From Protopterus annectens (Eukaryota; Chordata; Ceratodontiformes; Protopteridae), in contig NC_056739.1 in NCBI RefSeq assembly GCF_019279795.1, forward strand, positions 10,243,229-10,307,228: a stretch of DNA of 64,000 nt, written 5' to 3'. Both the position numbers and the translations under genes were made by a program. Positions 35,460 through 48,009 of this stretch are shown here, piece after piece; position 1 is the first letter of the stretch; the number at the start of each line of letters is the position of its first letter. The notes under the pieces were generated by a model. It was not told where the DNA came from. It made no database searches and was given only the letters and a program-made list of their open reading frames with translations.

Positions 35460-37057
35460 ACTATCCAACAATATCCCAGGCTGCGTTCTACATGAACTAC
35501 AGAATGAACTGGCACCCTACCTAAGTACCATGTTCAATCATAGCCTCACCTCAGGCTTTGTACCCACTGAATGGCGCACCGCGACAGTTATCCCACTCCA
35601 CAAAGGGGGAGCCATGACAGACCCCAGGAACTACTGACCCATTAGCCTGATGAGCCTGGTCTGCAAGGCCATGGAACATATCATCATGGAACTCATAAAC
35701 AAAGACATTGGTAATCTTCAAACTCTGGACCCTACTCAGTTTGGATTTGTAAAAGGCAGATCATGTCTCCTAAACCTGACTTGACTTCTTTGAAGCAGTC
35801 ACCAAAGCAATAGATGAGAGTAAAATGGTTCACACAGCTTATCTAGATCTTGCCAAGGCTTTCGACAGCATCCCCCACTCTGCAATTATAGATAAGCTCA
35901 CTAAACTAGGTATAAATCCCTATGTCACAAGATGGGTTGCCAACTGGCTCACGGACAGAACCCACACTGTGAAAGTAGCGGATTCCAAATCCGACATCAG
36001 ACCAGTGACAAGTGGAGTACCACAGGGTTCAGTCCTGGGTCCTCTCCTGTTTGGTATCTACTTCTCTGAAGTGCAGGCCAACACAGAAGGTCTTTGGCTA
36101 ACAAAGTTTGCAGATGACTGCAAACTAGGAGCCATAATCGAAACTCCTAACGATGTGGGCAAACTACAAAAGGGCTTCACTGAGACCGATACCTGGTGTC
36201 AAAGCCATGGCCTGAAGCTCAATGCCAAAAAGTGTATTGTCATCCCCTTTGGTAAAAACTCTGTACCCATGAACTACCACATAGCCGGTAGTCTACTTAA
36301 TGCCGAAAATGTGATAAGAGACCTTGGGACACAGGTGGACAGTAGTCTCTCCTTTGATAATCACATTGCCACAGTGGTCAGGAAATCCTTCTATGTGGCT
36401 CATCTCATCACAAAAGGATTCTCATCCAGAAAAAAAGAGGTCATTGTTCCCCTCTACTCATCACTCATTAGCCCCATTATTGAGTACGATGCCCCTTTTG
36501 GTATGTACCTCACAAGACATCTACAACAACTGGAAAGACCACAGAAATACCTCACAAAGAGGATTACTGGCCTCAAACAGATGCCCTATGCAGACCATCT
36601 CAAAAAACTACAGCTTTACTCCATCCCATATCGCCTACTCATGGACGATCTCTGCCTAACATACAAAGCTATGTCAAACCCAAAGCTGTTGGACATGCTC
36701 CACTTAAAGAAATCCCAATCCCTCCGAGCTACACGCTCTAGGGACCTTAACCTTGTCACCACAATAAACAGAACATGCTGGAGGGATAGATTCCTGTCCC
36801 AGAGACTTCCCATACTCTGGAACAGACTACCTATCTATGTCAAACAGAGCTCCTCATTAGCACTCTTTAAGAAAAATCTTGATGATTGGATGGGAAATGG
36901 GAAATTCACCCCGGGGATCACTTCTGTGGCTCTGCTCGACAGGGGCACAGGAAAATAATTTTCTTGGGTGGCGAAAGCCAGGGTACATTTTTTGGCTAGG
37001 CTTGTATGGGCCCTAGGGCCGATAGCCTAGTACCTACCTATGAACCTATGAACCTAA
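35460..37057 (+). mobile_element. CR1-family LINE, subfamily 1, best-preserved copy, 5'-truncated
   Basis: Begins in the linker before reverse transcriptase (AACTACAGAATGAACTGGCA). An open stretch at 35434-35637 has HSLTSGFVPTEWRTATVIPL. It is separated by one stop (TGA where the family has an Arg codon) and a frameshift near 35780 from the long frame 35825-36958. The 3' UTR has GGGTGGCGAAAGCC, then CCTAGGGCCGATAGCCTAGT, and ends in TATGAACC octamers at 37057. Confidence 0.9.
35825..36958 (+). pseudogene. CR1 ORF2 reverse transcriptase and C-terminal domain, 377 codons open
   Basis: Contains every block from the second reverse transcriptase motif to the end of the protein: AYLDLAKAFDSIPHSAIIDK (about residues 4-23), VTSGVPQGSVLGPLLFGIYF (about 62-81), WLTKFADDCKLGA with the catalytic aspartates (about 93-105), KLNAKKCIVIPFGKN, VRKSFYVAHLITKGFSSRKK, SLISPIIEYDAPFGMYLTRH, TRSRDLNLVTTINRTCWRDR, SQRLPILWNRLPIYVKQSSS and LFKKNLDDWMGNGKF. 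It serves as the reference for the C-terminal part of this family in the window. The frame reaches its natural stop just before the 3' UTR. The missing 5' half makes the element inactive. Confidence 0.9.
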
Positions 37058-37611
37058 AATTCTAACAGCATCTATCCCAGCCTAAAGTATTCCCAAATAC
37101 AAGAGTCCACAGCATGGCCATTTGAGTGCTAGAGCATTACTGTATGGGTTTAACAGAAGGGATCCTGGGAAGTGAGTAGCAGATAGCTTATACATGGAAA
37201 GGGACCATGAGAGGAATATGCTACCAGCTTGCACTGGGGGGGGGGGGGTTGGCATTTAAACTGAAAGAGCACAAAATTTGAAAGTGACTTTAATCAGTGA
37301 CATATGAGGAAGGTAAAGCCTTCTTTATGGTTGATGTAGAGAGCTGTGCCCCTTTCATGCAGAGCTAATGATGATAGTTGTTTATGCAGATTGTACAGTG
37401 AGTGATATGTATGAGAGAGTGTTCAGATGTACGCATGTATGTGTGGTTTGCCCTTCAAATACACTCTAAAGATATATGAATTGTGAGCTAACTTTCCTTT
37501 ATGGGCACTACCCACTGTGATAGTTGCTACTGTCGTAAAGATGTATTTCCTTGTTTTTTAATAAAATTAATGGCGTACAGTTTTATTGTATTTCAATTGG
37601 ATTTGTTTATC
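37058..37611. other. Anonymous sequence with a G-run
   Basis: A run of about 13 G lies at 37237-37249. Nothing else recognised. Confidence 0.4.
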
Positions 37612-37750
37612 AGGGTAAAGCACTGATTGCCAGGGACCATTTTCAGACTCCGCCCAGGAGTGCTGTCAGTTAAGTGACTTGCTTGGGCTAATCACACAGT
37701 TAAACAATGGAGGCTGTGAGGGAATCAAATACTGGACCACTGAACCACAG
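37612..37750 (-). mobile_element. CORE-SINE (MIR-like) fragment
   Basis: GTTAAGTGACTTGCTTGGGC then TAATCACACAGTTAAACAAT and GGGAATCAAATACTGGACC resemble the complement of the MIR/CORE region and its tRNA-like head (complement of GGTTCGAATCCC). CG sites are gone, so it is ancient. Assignment by pattern only. Confidence 0.45.
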
Positions 37751-38929
37751 GAAATGGTCATTAACAGCTCCTTCATCATCTGTATCAACTACTGACCAAT
37801 CAGTCAATAATCAGTCAATTTGTTGTGAAGGGTAAATCTTCTTATGATTCCCAGAGGGTTGTGTGTTTTAAAATGTCCATGTAATCTTTATTATAATCGG
37901 GAAAACTAAAAGGATGTTTAGAAAAAGGTTAAGGGAACATGTCAAGGATATTGAGATAATCTCATTGCTAAACATTCTGTTAACCGTCATAATGTACAAC
38001 ACATTAGCTTCTGTGATGTTACAAGTTCATTTACATGATGGTGGACTTAATTGTAAAATATCCTTTACAAGGAACGTTTGTGTATACTGAAATAAAGTAT
38101 TTAGTAACTTATGGGTTAAATAGAGAAATTATGACTTAGTTCAATTGAAAAGCTGTACAAATGAAAACTATGGAATGCACTGCGGGTGTATCATCTTTAT
38201 TAGTTTTCTTCATTGCTCTGTATGTAATCTAAAGGCATGCCCTGGGATTCAAAAACATGGCATCTGTGATTGCACAAATTCAGGTATTGCTTACCTTTCG
38301 GGCAAGTTGCAACTCTAACTTCATTAATAGCGCTGTGTAAAATAGCAGCTAGTTAAGAAACTTGCTCATTGCCAAAGCAAAGCTTGCAGTGAGGGCACAT
38401 ATACTTCCAGTACTATGCTTGGCAGGATATTTAAGCAGTTGTTAATGCTGTCACTGGCCAAGACTAGGTCAGATGTAGGTCCATAACATGATATATGACA
38501 CAGAAAATGTGCTATCTACCTTGCAGAGGAAGGTAGAGCTGCTGGTGGCAGCCTATCAGTCAAACCACCACTAACAGAGATGGAGGAGCATCTGGTCTCT
38601 TTGCTTGGGGGGGATGAGGTCAGAGTCATCAAATTCCCATGGTGGGGTGGTAGATCTTGGTACTCAGCTGTGGCAATTCCCTCAAGTATCAATTGGGGAT
38701 GCCCCTGGAGTATAGAGTGCTCCCCTTTTTTATGACATGCATGATTGTGTTGATCCAATTTACTACTGAACATGACATTGACATTGTATTCTATATACTA
38801 ATAGAAGCTACAAGGGCACCTGCACAATGTAAGGTTATATTATCACTATTTCCCCTGCCTATTCATTCTGCACTGTGTGTGACATAGGGCTGTAGGGTTA
38901 TATTTTCATTGGGTCTATAGCTTTGATGC
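37751..38929. other. Anonymous sequence
   Basis: No domain or repeat recognised. Confidence 0.4.
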
Positions 38930-39920
38930 CTTCATAGGCGATGCCCTTTCCAGCTTCATTGCCATGAAACTTCTACCAATGATGATGATGGAGAGAGGTC
39001 TGACTCTGACAATGATGGTTCTAGACAGCTGGTTCAGTGAGGGAGAACAGTGTCACTATTGGGCATAGGCAGTGTGCTGACAAGATATACCCAGACCATG
39101 GACACAGTCTCTGTGCCTATGGATTCCACCCAAGACACATATACCATACACAAACCATGACCCACATGCCACACACAAACCACAGGTTGGTACAAACACA
39201 GGGATTCAGAGAAGTGTGTCACTCTCTGTGGTCATTGCTGTCTGCAACAAACTTATTAGGATGGGGGAATGACCATGTGGGTATGCATACTGTTGCATGT
39301 AGATAGCGGAGGTACCATCACCCACACAATTGGCTGTGTCTCTGGGTACAGCCCAGCATATGTGCATGACCATACTGCAGGCACAGGCTAACAATACCTC
39401 TGTCTTTGCATGGTCTGCAAGATGATGCACAAGAGTGCATGTCCTGTATTTGCAACTTTTTTACCAAACTGATCACTTACTGGCACAAGGCAGGACCTCG
39501 CATGGTCACATGACACATGCCTGGCATTGTTCACAGAGCAGATCTGCCTCTAGGAAAGGATGTCCAAGGTCATGGTCAATCAGCTCCAGTAGATCCACAG
39601 TGACATCAGGTATGGAGGTATGTACAGACAGCAGTGAACATCTGCAGTGACACATCTGGTAATGTGCATCACTCACAATCACTCACAACTAGCATCTGGC
39701 CAGGGCCACATTACTACTAGCAAAACTCCTTGTAGAGGCAGCTCCAATGTGTGGGGGCACACGTGGGATGCCTGCTCATCTTTCGCACATGCCCCGGATA
39801 TGTTAATTACATGGAGCCACAGTGCAGCAACTACTGCTGAGGTTGTATCCCAGCATACCTATGCCCATACATGCAGACACTGCACTACAGCCCAAGTGTC
39901 CTCCCCACTCACTGACAAAC
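38930..39920 (+). pseudogene. Possible decayed relative of the Myb-like remnant at 650-1560
   Basis: In broken frames an acidic stretch (DDDGERSDSDNDG, near 38984) precedes TVSVPMDST, comparable to TENDDWTVEAQ ... TVTVPIDTP in the first locus. A Ser/Arg/His-rich end (near 39540-39600) is followed by a CAG-GTATGG splice-donor-like site, as in the first locus. The similarity is short and could be chance in TG/CA-rich DNA. Confidence 0.2.
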
Positions 39921-39975
39921 AGTAACAGTGGCCCTTCCCAAAACTTTCTGCAGTAACCTTTCCATGCCCACCTCA

Positions 39976-40049
<74 letters not shown>
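39976..40049 (+). repeat. (AC)n microsatellite
   Basis: About 72 bp of uninterrupted AC. Confidence 0.95.
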
Positions 40050-40054
<5 letters not shown>

Positions 40055-40429
40055 CATTCCTAATTTTTTTTTGTACAGCACTTATACATATCTCTGTAGA
40101 CGACACTGCACTCCTCCCTCTCCCATCCTTACACATGATAAATGTGCTCTGCCCTTTGTATTTTGTTACTTGGGCTTCCAATATGCAATGCACAATGTGG
40201 CCAGGCTGTGCATGGGTAAGCACAGACTAGTACTGGATTGGCATACATCACTGTTAATGTAGTGCTTATGTCTTACTATGGGCAGAAGCTGTGTGCAAGA
40301 TGCCACCTCTCTGCCAGTGCCACAGCATACATCTTTTGTTTTGCCTCAAATGCATACACAGACCCACTCATTTTAATACTGTTGCTCATTCCCATCTCAT
40401 TATACTAATAACAAGAAAATAACCAAAAT

Positions 40430-40575
40430 GAGCAGGTGACACACTGGGTCATAAACAAAATATAAAAGTCCAAAAACTAACGACCAGGTAGCCAAATAAC
40501 TGAGATACTAACTTTATTCCAAATACATCGGTTAAGCGCTTTCATCTTAAAGTTGCCCAGATTTAGCCGCCTGGC
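40430..40575 (-). mobile_element. Penelope-like 3' terminal fragment (tentative)
   Basis: Read on the minus strand: AAGATGAAAGCGCTTAACC, GAATAAAGTTAG, then TTTTTGGACTTTTAT. The order GATGAA, AAGCGCTT, AATAAAG, TTTTGGAC recalls the tail after the GIY-YIG domain near 48590-48690. No coding sequence present. Confidence 0.4.
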
Positions 40576-40677
40576 CTTTGGTTTTTGCACTTTCATCTCA
40601 TTGTACTGCCATTAACTTATACTTTGAGTTCTGATGCTGCTTGGTCCCCACCGGTCATGCTGAGTGTCCCACTGAAT

Positions 40678-40679
<2 letters not shown>

Positions 40680-40727
<48 letters not shown>

Positions 40728-40762
40728 TACACATACACACACAATCACACACACAGCAGACA
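40680..40762 (+). repeat. (AC)n microsatellite, imperfect
   Basis: About 40 bp of pure AC followed by ACGC/ACAT/AATC-interrupted units. Confidence 0.95.
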
Positions 40763-43599
40763 CACTACAAGTGGCCCCCCATTGAGCAAAATTACCTACT
40801 ACAATGCAATGAATGTTTCTGAATCCCAGGACTGGTAAAATAAATAACAGCTGGGTAGTTGGCATGGAACTTAATGTACCTTTTTTTCCTACTCAGCTAT
40901 GTTAAATAGAAGATACACACACGTACCTACACATACATACACATGCACTCTTTAACCCAGAAAGAGGCTCCTAACTATTGAGAAAGATGTACATTTTAAA
41001 TATGTGGCTACTGTTCCCCTGCACCAAAAGGTTGTTTCACTGAACCTTTAGAACGTCTCGATCACCTGATTCTATTTTTTTCAACTTCTGATACCAGATT
41101 ACATTAGGGTTAGTGCAGGGCCCCCTCTAAGAGCATCTCATGCCCCCACTCCTATCGAAGTACTCTACATTAGGGCTTAAATAGCTCATGTCAGATATTA
41201 CAAGAGTTTCTTACAGTTGTAATGAATTGGAGGCCTGAGTTTCACTTCATTTCACAAATATCTTTTGAAGAATTGCGAATTTGACTCATCCTACGATCCT
41301 GAATCCTAGGCTTACTTTCATTTGTATAATCTGACTACCTTCAGTCTCCTTTTAGAAATAATGCACTTTCTAAAGGAACAATTTCTGATCATTATTCATG
41401 CCAGCTGTTATTACTTCAGAACTACTTTACATTAACTGTATTTCTGCAATCATTAAAGGACACATAACTTGTTTGTTTGCAGTCCAGCAAATGAGCCCTC
41501 TGAGTGCACAACAAACTCATTTGAATTTGAAATTATATTCCAAGTCACTGTCACTCTTCACTTACTCAAGAAAGATTATCGTATACTGTTTTCTGACATA
41601 GGAAGGCTCCAAGAAACAGAAGCATGGACAGTTAAAAATTACTGGTTGGAAGGGACCCTTAAAAACAACTGATAACTCTGAAAAGACTGCTACTGCTGTG
41701 TTTCATTAGGCCAGTGACTATTTATGTGTTTTGTCTGCGATGAAAGGAAGCAGCCTGGACTTTGTTTAAACATGGATGTACTTATGTGGATTAGCCCATT
41801 CCAGTCAGCAGTATGAAGACTGCCTTTAATTACTTTCAGTTTTCCTCCCTCTACAACACAATCATGTTGCCAAGAAAAAGTGCAGGCCCAAAGGATGAGT
41901 GAGCCACTGGCTGAAGGGAAGAGAGACAAATCCACACATAAAGTTTAACAAGTGATTTTTTTCCGGCAGACTGGTGGAATACAGATGACTTAGGAATGGC
42001 TGCAAAATGGGTTTTTAACAAGGTTGCAGGTACCTATTGTAAACATTAGTTGTACATTTAAGTGACTCTCTTAGACTTTGGAACCATATTAAATCATTTC
42101 TGGGCAATGAAACAACACATCAGCATATGCTTTGAAATGAAATATGTTACACTACATTTACCTTCTCTGTTTCCTAGCTGTAAGGTTACACTATATCTGT
42201 CAGTCTTTCCGTCACTAACAGGATCTAATTTGTTGCTTGTATTCCCTCCTACTTTTATAAATATAGCAGTTTTATATCAAAAGGATCTTATTCTCAAAGC
42301 CACTCTGACCGGAACAGGTGCACTAGTCACAGATGGGGTGAGCAGTCTCCAGAGGGACCTGTGACTTCTGTCACTGCATACAGATAGGTGGCAGCTGATG
42401 GATAATGCACATACATGGTAGGATTTGCACTTTGGAGAGGGGAATCCATAGAATATATAAATCTAAGTGAGGAAATCTTAAAATAAATATTTAAAGATCA
42501 AGGTTGGTTCCAAGGATATTACTTCTTTATAAACTACAGTTGTAATTGTGGGAATCAAAAATATATTTTATCCCCAAAATAGATACTATAAATCATTAAG
42601 GTCTAAAGAACTTCAGTCATTTTTTTTTATTTTTGGTCTAGACCTCTTGCTCATTTAGCCTTATCTAGTTGCCTCTGTCCCTCAACTCTCCTCTTTATGT
42701 ATTCAATACCAACTCGTGGACTGTCCTCTGTGCAAGGAAAGTTAGATTTAGTGATGACCTACTTTCAGAATTCTCACAAAGTGACAGGGGTACTTGGATG
42801 TCCTTTGTTTGCAAGGGCTGGTACATTGTTTTTAATAGGTCTTAATGTCACTTCTGACTTAGTAGTGTACTCATTGAGTGCCTGCCTTTCTCATGTCTGT
42901 GCATGCTTCCACACACCTGCAGTGCCTATGGGCATAGTGCATGTCTAACTACCAGGCCACCGTACCTGTCACACACTCTGGGGTAACCTACAGTGATCTC
43001 TGTTCTGACAGGTAATATCCACACTATCTCCCATGACAAGAAAGCTGCCCATCTGTCCCTTGTTCTCCATTTTTGCCTGCCTTCTACAGCTCCCACAGGT
43101 CATTTACGCCATGGGTGGGATATAGCCATGTGTGACAGCAGAGCAGGCAATAAGCTGAAGAGGCTGTATTTTCCCCTTCTTGAGTATTTCCAGGATGCAA
43201 CAAAAGCAGTGTACCAGTCTCCAGATGCTCTTCCCTTTATCCCCACCCCAATAAAGAAACAGATTTCACACAGAACATAGCTGTGTAAGGTACTCGCTCT
43301 AACAAATAACTGACTTGCTCCTGTCTCATAGTAGGTGCTTAGGTTATAAAGAATCTCCACATGTTCCCCTGAGCAGTAATGAGATGAAACCTAAATGGAT
43401 GGCGGGACCATGCATTTTAAGTTATAACAGGTGAATCTCTTCTACATACTCAAATTTATGGTTACTTACTGGGAAGTTCCTAATCTCCAGAGAAAAGTAC
43501 CATATCGTCATAGTGAATGATACCAAGTTCTATAACTACATACAGTCAAGATAGTTTCCTTTTGCAAGCAGCTATGAAAAGACATTGAGCTACTGTTCT
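40763..43599. other. Anonymous 2.8-kb stretch
   Basis: No repeat, domain or RNA gene recognised. Open frames of 65-100 codons occur on both strands without family signatures or consistent splice sites. Confidence 0.4.
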
Positions 43600-44027
43600 A
43601 CAGCCTTACCACTTGAATTGGTCTAGAGAGGAACTCTATTTCATATGGGTGGGAAGCCTGTTCCAAAAAAAAGGTAGTCTCTGGGATACATAAATGTCTG
43701 TCCAGCAGATCCTATTTATATCATGTGCAATGTATAAGTCTTGAGAATTGGTAATTCTGGTGCTGTTTGCTTTGCAGATATGCATGAAGTCCATAAGGGT
43801 GGCATTCAACAATGCCTTGTATGCCTGGCATAGATCTCCCCTCAACGGCCTGTAGGAGACAGAATTCAGGGAAAGGTATTTGAAGAGGTTTGCACAGGAC
43901 ATGCTACTTATGCACTGTATACTTTTAGTAAGGAACCTCTGTGGACATTCCAGATGCTGGATGTGCCTGACTAGGTACATACCAAAGGAGATACTGTGCT
44001 CAGTGATAGGTCTGATGAATGCTAAAT
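43600..44027 (-). mobile_element. CR1-family LINE, subfamily 2, internal fragment
   Basis: The minus frame 43636-43980 reads MYLVRHIQHLECPQRFLTKS, SYRPLRGDLCQAYKALLNAT and CWTDIYVSQRLPFFWNRLPT, the ORF2 C-terminal domain. The octamer tail is missing at the left. On the right it stops abruptly at an A-rich retroposed segment. Confidence 0.8.
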
Positions 44028-45260
44028 ACAGTTTTTCTTTTATCTTTTTTTTTTGCTTTAAAACATTTTTATTGTGTCTCCAAATATGTCAAACACTTCA
44101 CAACAATATTTTTAAAGAAAGTATGCATTTAACTCTTAACATTAATAAAATAATTTACATTTGATCAATAGACTAGTAACATATATGTCTTATGTACTTC
44201 TGTTTAAAAAAAACATCATCTAACAATAACAGATTATCAAATCTAACTCTCATCTGCTCTTTACAACTAAGGAACATTGCTACATTTGTCTGGGGCACCT
44301 TTGCAGCTGGTAGCCCTTTTAGTAGATGAACATGTAACTCTACTGGGCATCTGTGAGATGCTTCCAAAAACCTAAATATTATGGCAATCCAGATGAAGAC
44401 TGCTTGTCTTAACCATCCAGCAAACTCTTTAGGAATATGACTAGGCCTGGCTAAGCTTAAGGTTCAGAAGTGTTTATCATTTAGCTTGGGTAATGGGAAC
44501 CCTGTGCCCCAGGTAGTAATTCCTTCAGTCTGTGTGAGCAGGGCTGCACTGTATTATATTCTAAAATCATCTGCAGATAGCTAGCCAGAGAATATTGACA
44601 ATTCCAGCATGGGTGTCCTGCTAAGACATCTATACCTCATCCTCACTGTGGGATCTTAACACTTGTGTGTGGGCAGAAACAAAAGTACAGTCCACAGCTG
44701 GCACTTGGTAAATTTTTCCAGGCAATCAAGATCTGCTCCAGTGTACTATATGATTGCTTCCCATCCAGCTCCTTCTTCTTTGGTGACAGAAAATTCTGGA
44801 CCCAAGCTAAGCAACGATTCCCCTCGACTACCCAGATATTTTGTCATTCGGTGCATGTGGGATTATTGTCCATTCCAATCAACATGTATACTGACTTTAG
44901 CTGTAAACACTCCCCCCTAAAAATCAGTGGACCCTTTACTTGTCCCTGACAAGCTTATAATGTTTTGAAAACTGTACTTTATAAAGCATAAAGGTCAGAG
45001 CAGAAGATTATATCTCCATCTGTTCATGCGCCCCAGTAATTCTGGCATGAAACTACTCAAGCTTGAGAAAGCCCATGTTCAGCCCAGGAGTCCCTTCCCT
45101 GTAATGTTTTTCATATACTATCCTATCAGATACCAGTAATTATGCTCCACCCAGGCTAAAGCCTATATCCCTCTGGTTGCATTTTTGCCCTCATCACTAC
45201 TGTCAAAGTGTATAACTCTCCATCTTCACAATTAGCCATATGAATCACGAGGCCCCTTTC
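44028..45260 (-). mobile_element. Unidentified retroposed sequence ending in poly(A), minus strand
   Basis: At 44028-44065 the complement reads AAAACATTTTTATTGTG-type end sequence followed by a long A-rich run, as at the 3' end of a poly(A) retrocopy. It sits directly on the broken edge of the CR1 fragment. Minus-strand reading shows only short frames (44173-44367). It may be an L1-type 3' part or a processed pseudogene; I could not name the source. The right limit is a guess. Confidence 0.3.
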
Positions 45261-45904
45261 ACTTTATGTACCTGCTACAGGAAAAAAATCCAGAGAACAT
45301 ATTTTTACATTAGGGATTCCTAACCAGTCTTTTGACTTAGGTGTCATATCATTCATTTATGCTAGTCAAGGGGGGGGGGGGGATTCTCAAATATAGTTTA
45401 ATATGAATGTCTGAAGTCAAAACAACTGGTCTGACATAACTAGTTGAGAAATTAGGGTAGGATCATCATTCTGATAACTGCTAAATGGGACATGATTGGA
45501 AGTTTCAAAAACTTCACTTTTTAAATGTTATCAGAGGCCTCTAAAATAAAGGCTCTTTGCTCCATCTAAAAAGCTTCTCAGCTTGTTGCTGGGAACATGC
45601 CTGGCTTATCATTTTCTGCCTAGAAGTGCTTTGCCATGCCACCTTCCCCTCTTGGGCATATTTCAGAAAAGAAGACAACATTTTTTAGCTTCAGCTTATT
45701 CAAGTAAGAAATGGCTATGATTAGAAAGAAGAGAATCCATGGATAGACATGCTGAAATGGCCATGTAAATGAACTTTGATAGAGGAATAAGAAATGTCAT
45801 ATGATAGTAACTCATACTAGTATTGTAGAACTATAGAACCAGTAGTTCTGAATGGGTGCTGGTTATGCTGTTGGCATGAATGAGAAAACCTTTTCCATTT
45901 GTTA
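45261..45904. other. Anonymous sequence with a G-run
   Basis: A run of about 14 G lies at 45370-45383. No domain recognised. Confidence 0.4.
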
Positions 45905-47990
45905 ATCTATGATTTTCTAGTGGCAGGTTTTCTTGCCTCCATTGTTATCTGCTGCACATCTTCGGTAAAAAGGTGCTTTAAAGTTAATTGATGTTGGGAT
46001 GTATCAAACACCCTTGTGCTTGTGTGAGTAGATTCCATCTGAGAGGAAGCTTGTGGTAATTGCTCCTGGCCTTTTCCAAATGAAAGGAGAACCACAGTTG
46101 CCTTGGCCAGAAGGGAGTCTCCACAATAATCTTGGGAGATTCCTTCAGAATTTTCAGAAGTGCCCTACATGTTAGTGGAAAGGGTGGAAAAACATACAGG
46201 AACATGCCTAACAGTGAAAAGAAAAGGCATCTATCTTCCAGGCCCTCTTGCCAGTTGATTGTTCAGAGAGGAAGTAAAGAGGTCTGTTAGAGGAACTCAC
46301 TACAGATGAGTCAAATCTTGGAAGACCACGATCTAGTTTCCATTTCTGAGTGTCTGCTATGGTCCTGCTCAGCTTGTCTGCCACATAATTTTTCTCTAAT
46401 GGAATGTAGGATGCCTGTAGAGTGAGATTGTTTCTGTGAATCTATATCCCAAGCTAATATGGCTAGTCTGCAAAGGGGGTACAACCTGGTTGCCCCTTAC
46501 TTGTTGATGTACCACATGAGTAGAGTATTGTCTGTAACCACTTGAAGAGGTCCCATTGACCAAAGATTGTTCAGAGAGTTGAGTGCCGTGATCATTGCAA
46601 GCATCTCCTTCATATTTATGTGTTTACATCCGTCCCTGGTGTCCCACACTCTCTGCACTTTCATCCCTCCTGAAATTGATCCCCAAGCAAAGTCCGAAGT
46701 GTGTCTATGATGACTGACTGAATTGAAGCAGGGAGGGAGGAGGAGACAGCTGTATTTAAGGATATCTGTCTCCACCAAAAGTATTCCCTTCTGACAAACC
46801 CCAGCATTAGGATTTGAAAAGATAAAGGGCTGCGACCAAAGAGATTCCAGATACCACTATATATTTTTCATGTGGAGTCTTGCAAGGGGTGCCATGAGAA
46901 TCATATATGCCATGAGACTCAAAATCCTGAAATATTCTCTCACCATGACCAAAGTTTGAGTGGAAAACCATAGAAATAGATCAAGATAAAGATGTTTTTT
47001 TTCCTGTCAAAGAGAAGCTCTTTGAATTGAGGTGTCTAGTTGACATCCCAAAACACAATCCTGTGTGAGGCAGTCAAGAGAGATTCCTGATACTTTGAAA
47101 AGGAAGTTAAGCAAGTTGTCTAAATATGGAAAAACGTGGCCCTCAATGAGCTTTAACAGGAGCTAGACACTTTCTCAACACTCTTGGTGCAGTGGCTAGT
47201 ACAAATGGTAAAGCAGAGAACTGATAATGTGAACCATTCACGCAAAACCTTAAGAAAAGTCTGAAGTCTGGATAAATATAGATGTAATTCAAGAATCATT
47301 TAAGTTTAGTGCTGTCAGGAAATTTGAAAGAGGAAAAACAGGCTGTGAAGTGACATTATCTTGAATTTGGGCACTGTCACAAACAGGTGTAGGAAAAAAG
47401 ATTCAGAATTGGTCTCCAAGCATTTTTTACTTTGGCACTAGGAACATCCTTCAATAATAAACCTTCTCCACCTGGAAATGAAGAACTGGTTATATCACTC
47501 TTTGGGACAGCATGTGATAAAAAAATAGTGGCAACCAAGGAGTTTGATCTGGAGGATAAGGAATGACCTCCTGGAATGGAAAAATTTCCTCCCGTAACCA
47601 CCTGTAACCTGCAAGAATAATTTTCAGATCCAATTTTTCTGATACAGTGTGTTGCCAAAAAGAAAAATGAAGATTCAGACTTTGTGAAAGAAAAAAGGGG
47701 CCAGGTGGGAGGAGGTTACAAGGTCTCTTGAATAGTCACTAAGACTTGTTGAGCTTGTTTTCTGGGAGGTTCGAGACTTCTTTTTGAGCCCCCTTGTCAT
47801 TTCTTCCTAATTGTCTGTTTACCTATATTTTGTTGAGACTGTTTTTCTGTTTTTTTTGCCAAAATTGGATGAGGAGATAGAAAATCCTTTGGAAAATTTG
47901 GAAAAGGAAGGCTGAAAAATATTAGATTCCCAGTATTGGCCTGCCCTTTTCATCACAATTTTTGATCACCTCTTCAGCAGAGGGGCCAAA
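45905..47990 (-). mobile_element. DIRS-type tyrosine-recombinase retroelement fossil, partial
   Basis: Read on the minus strand from high to low coordinates: reverse transcriptase remnants, an RNase H region (near 46500-46780, with HINMKEMLAMITALNSL and VVTDNTLLMWYIN), the post-RNase H segment typical of vertebrate DIRS elements (near 45984-46205, with FPPFPLTCRALLKI and PFWPRQLWF), and the first residues of the recombinase region (ARKPATRK) at the left edge, where it is cut off. The element is broken in many places and lacks its recombinase and termini. Decay suggests considerable age. A Penelope-like 3' end on the opposite strand starts at its right edge. Confidence 0.7.
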
Positions 47991-48009
47991 TACAATCTCT
48001 ATCCAAGGG

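Noticed and set aside
40763-43599. Several 65-100 codon frames as small genes
   Set aside because: Lengths are expected by chance in this composition and no motif, signal peptide or start context distinguishes them.
44665-44949. 94-codon plus-strand frame as a host exon
   Set aside because: No splice sites or recognisable domain; it lies opposite a minus-strand retroposed segment.
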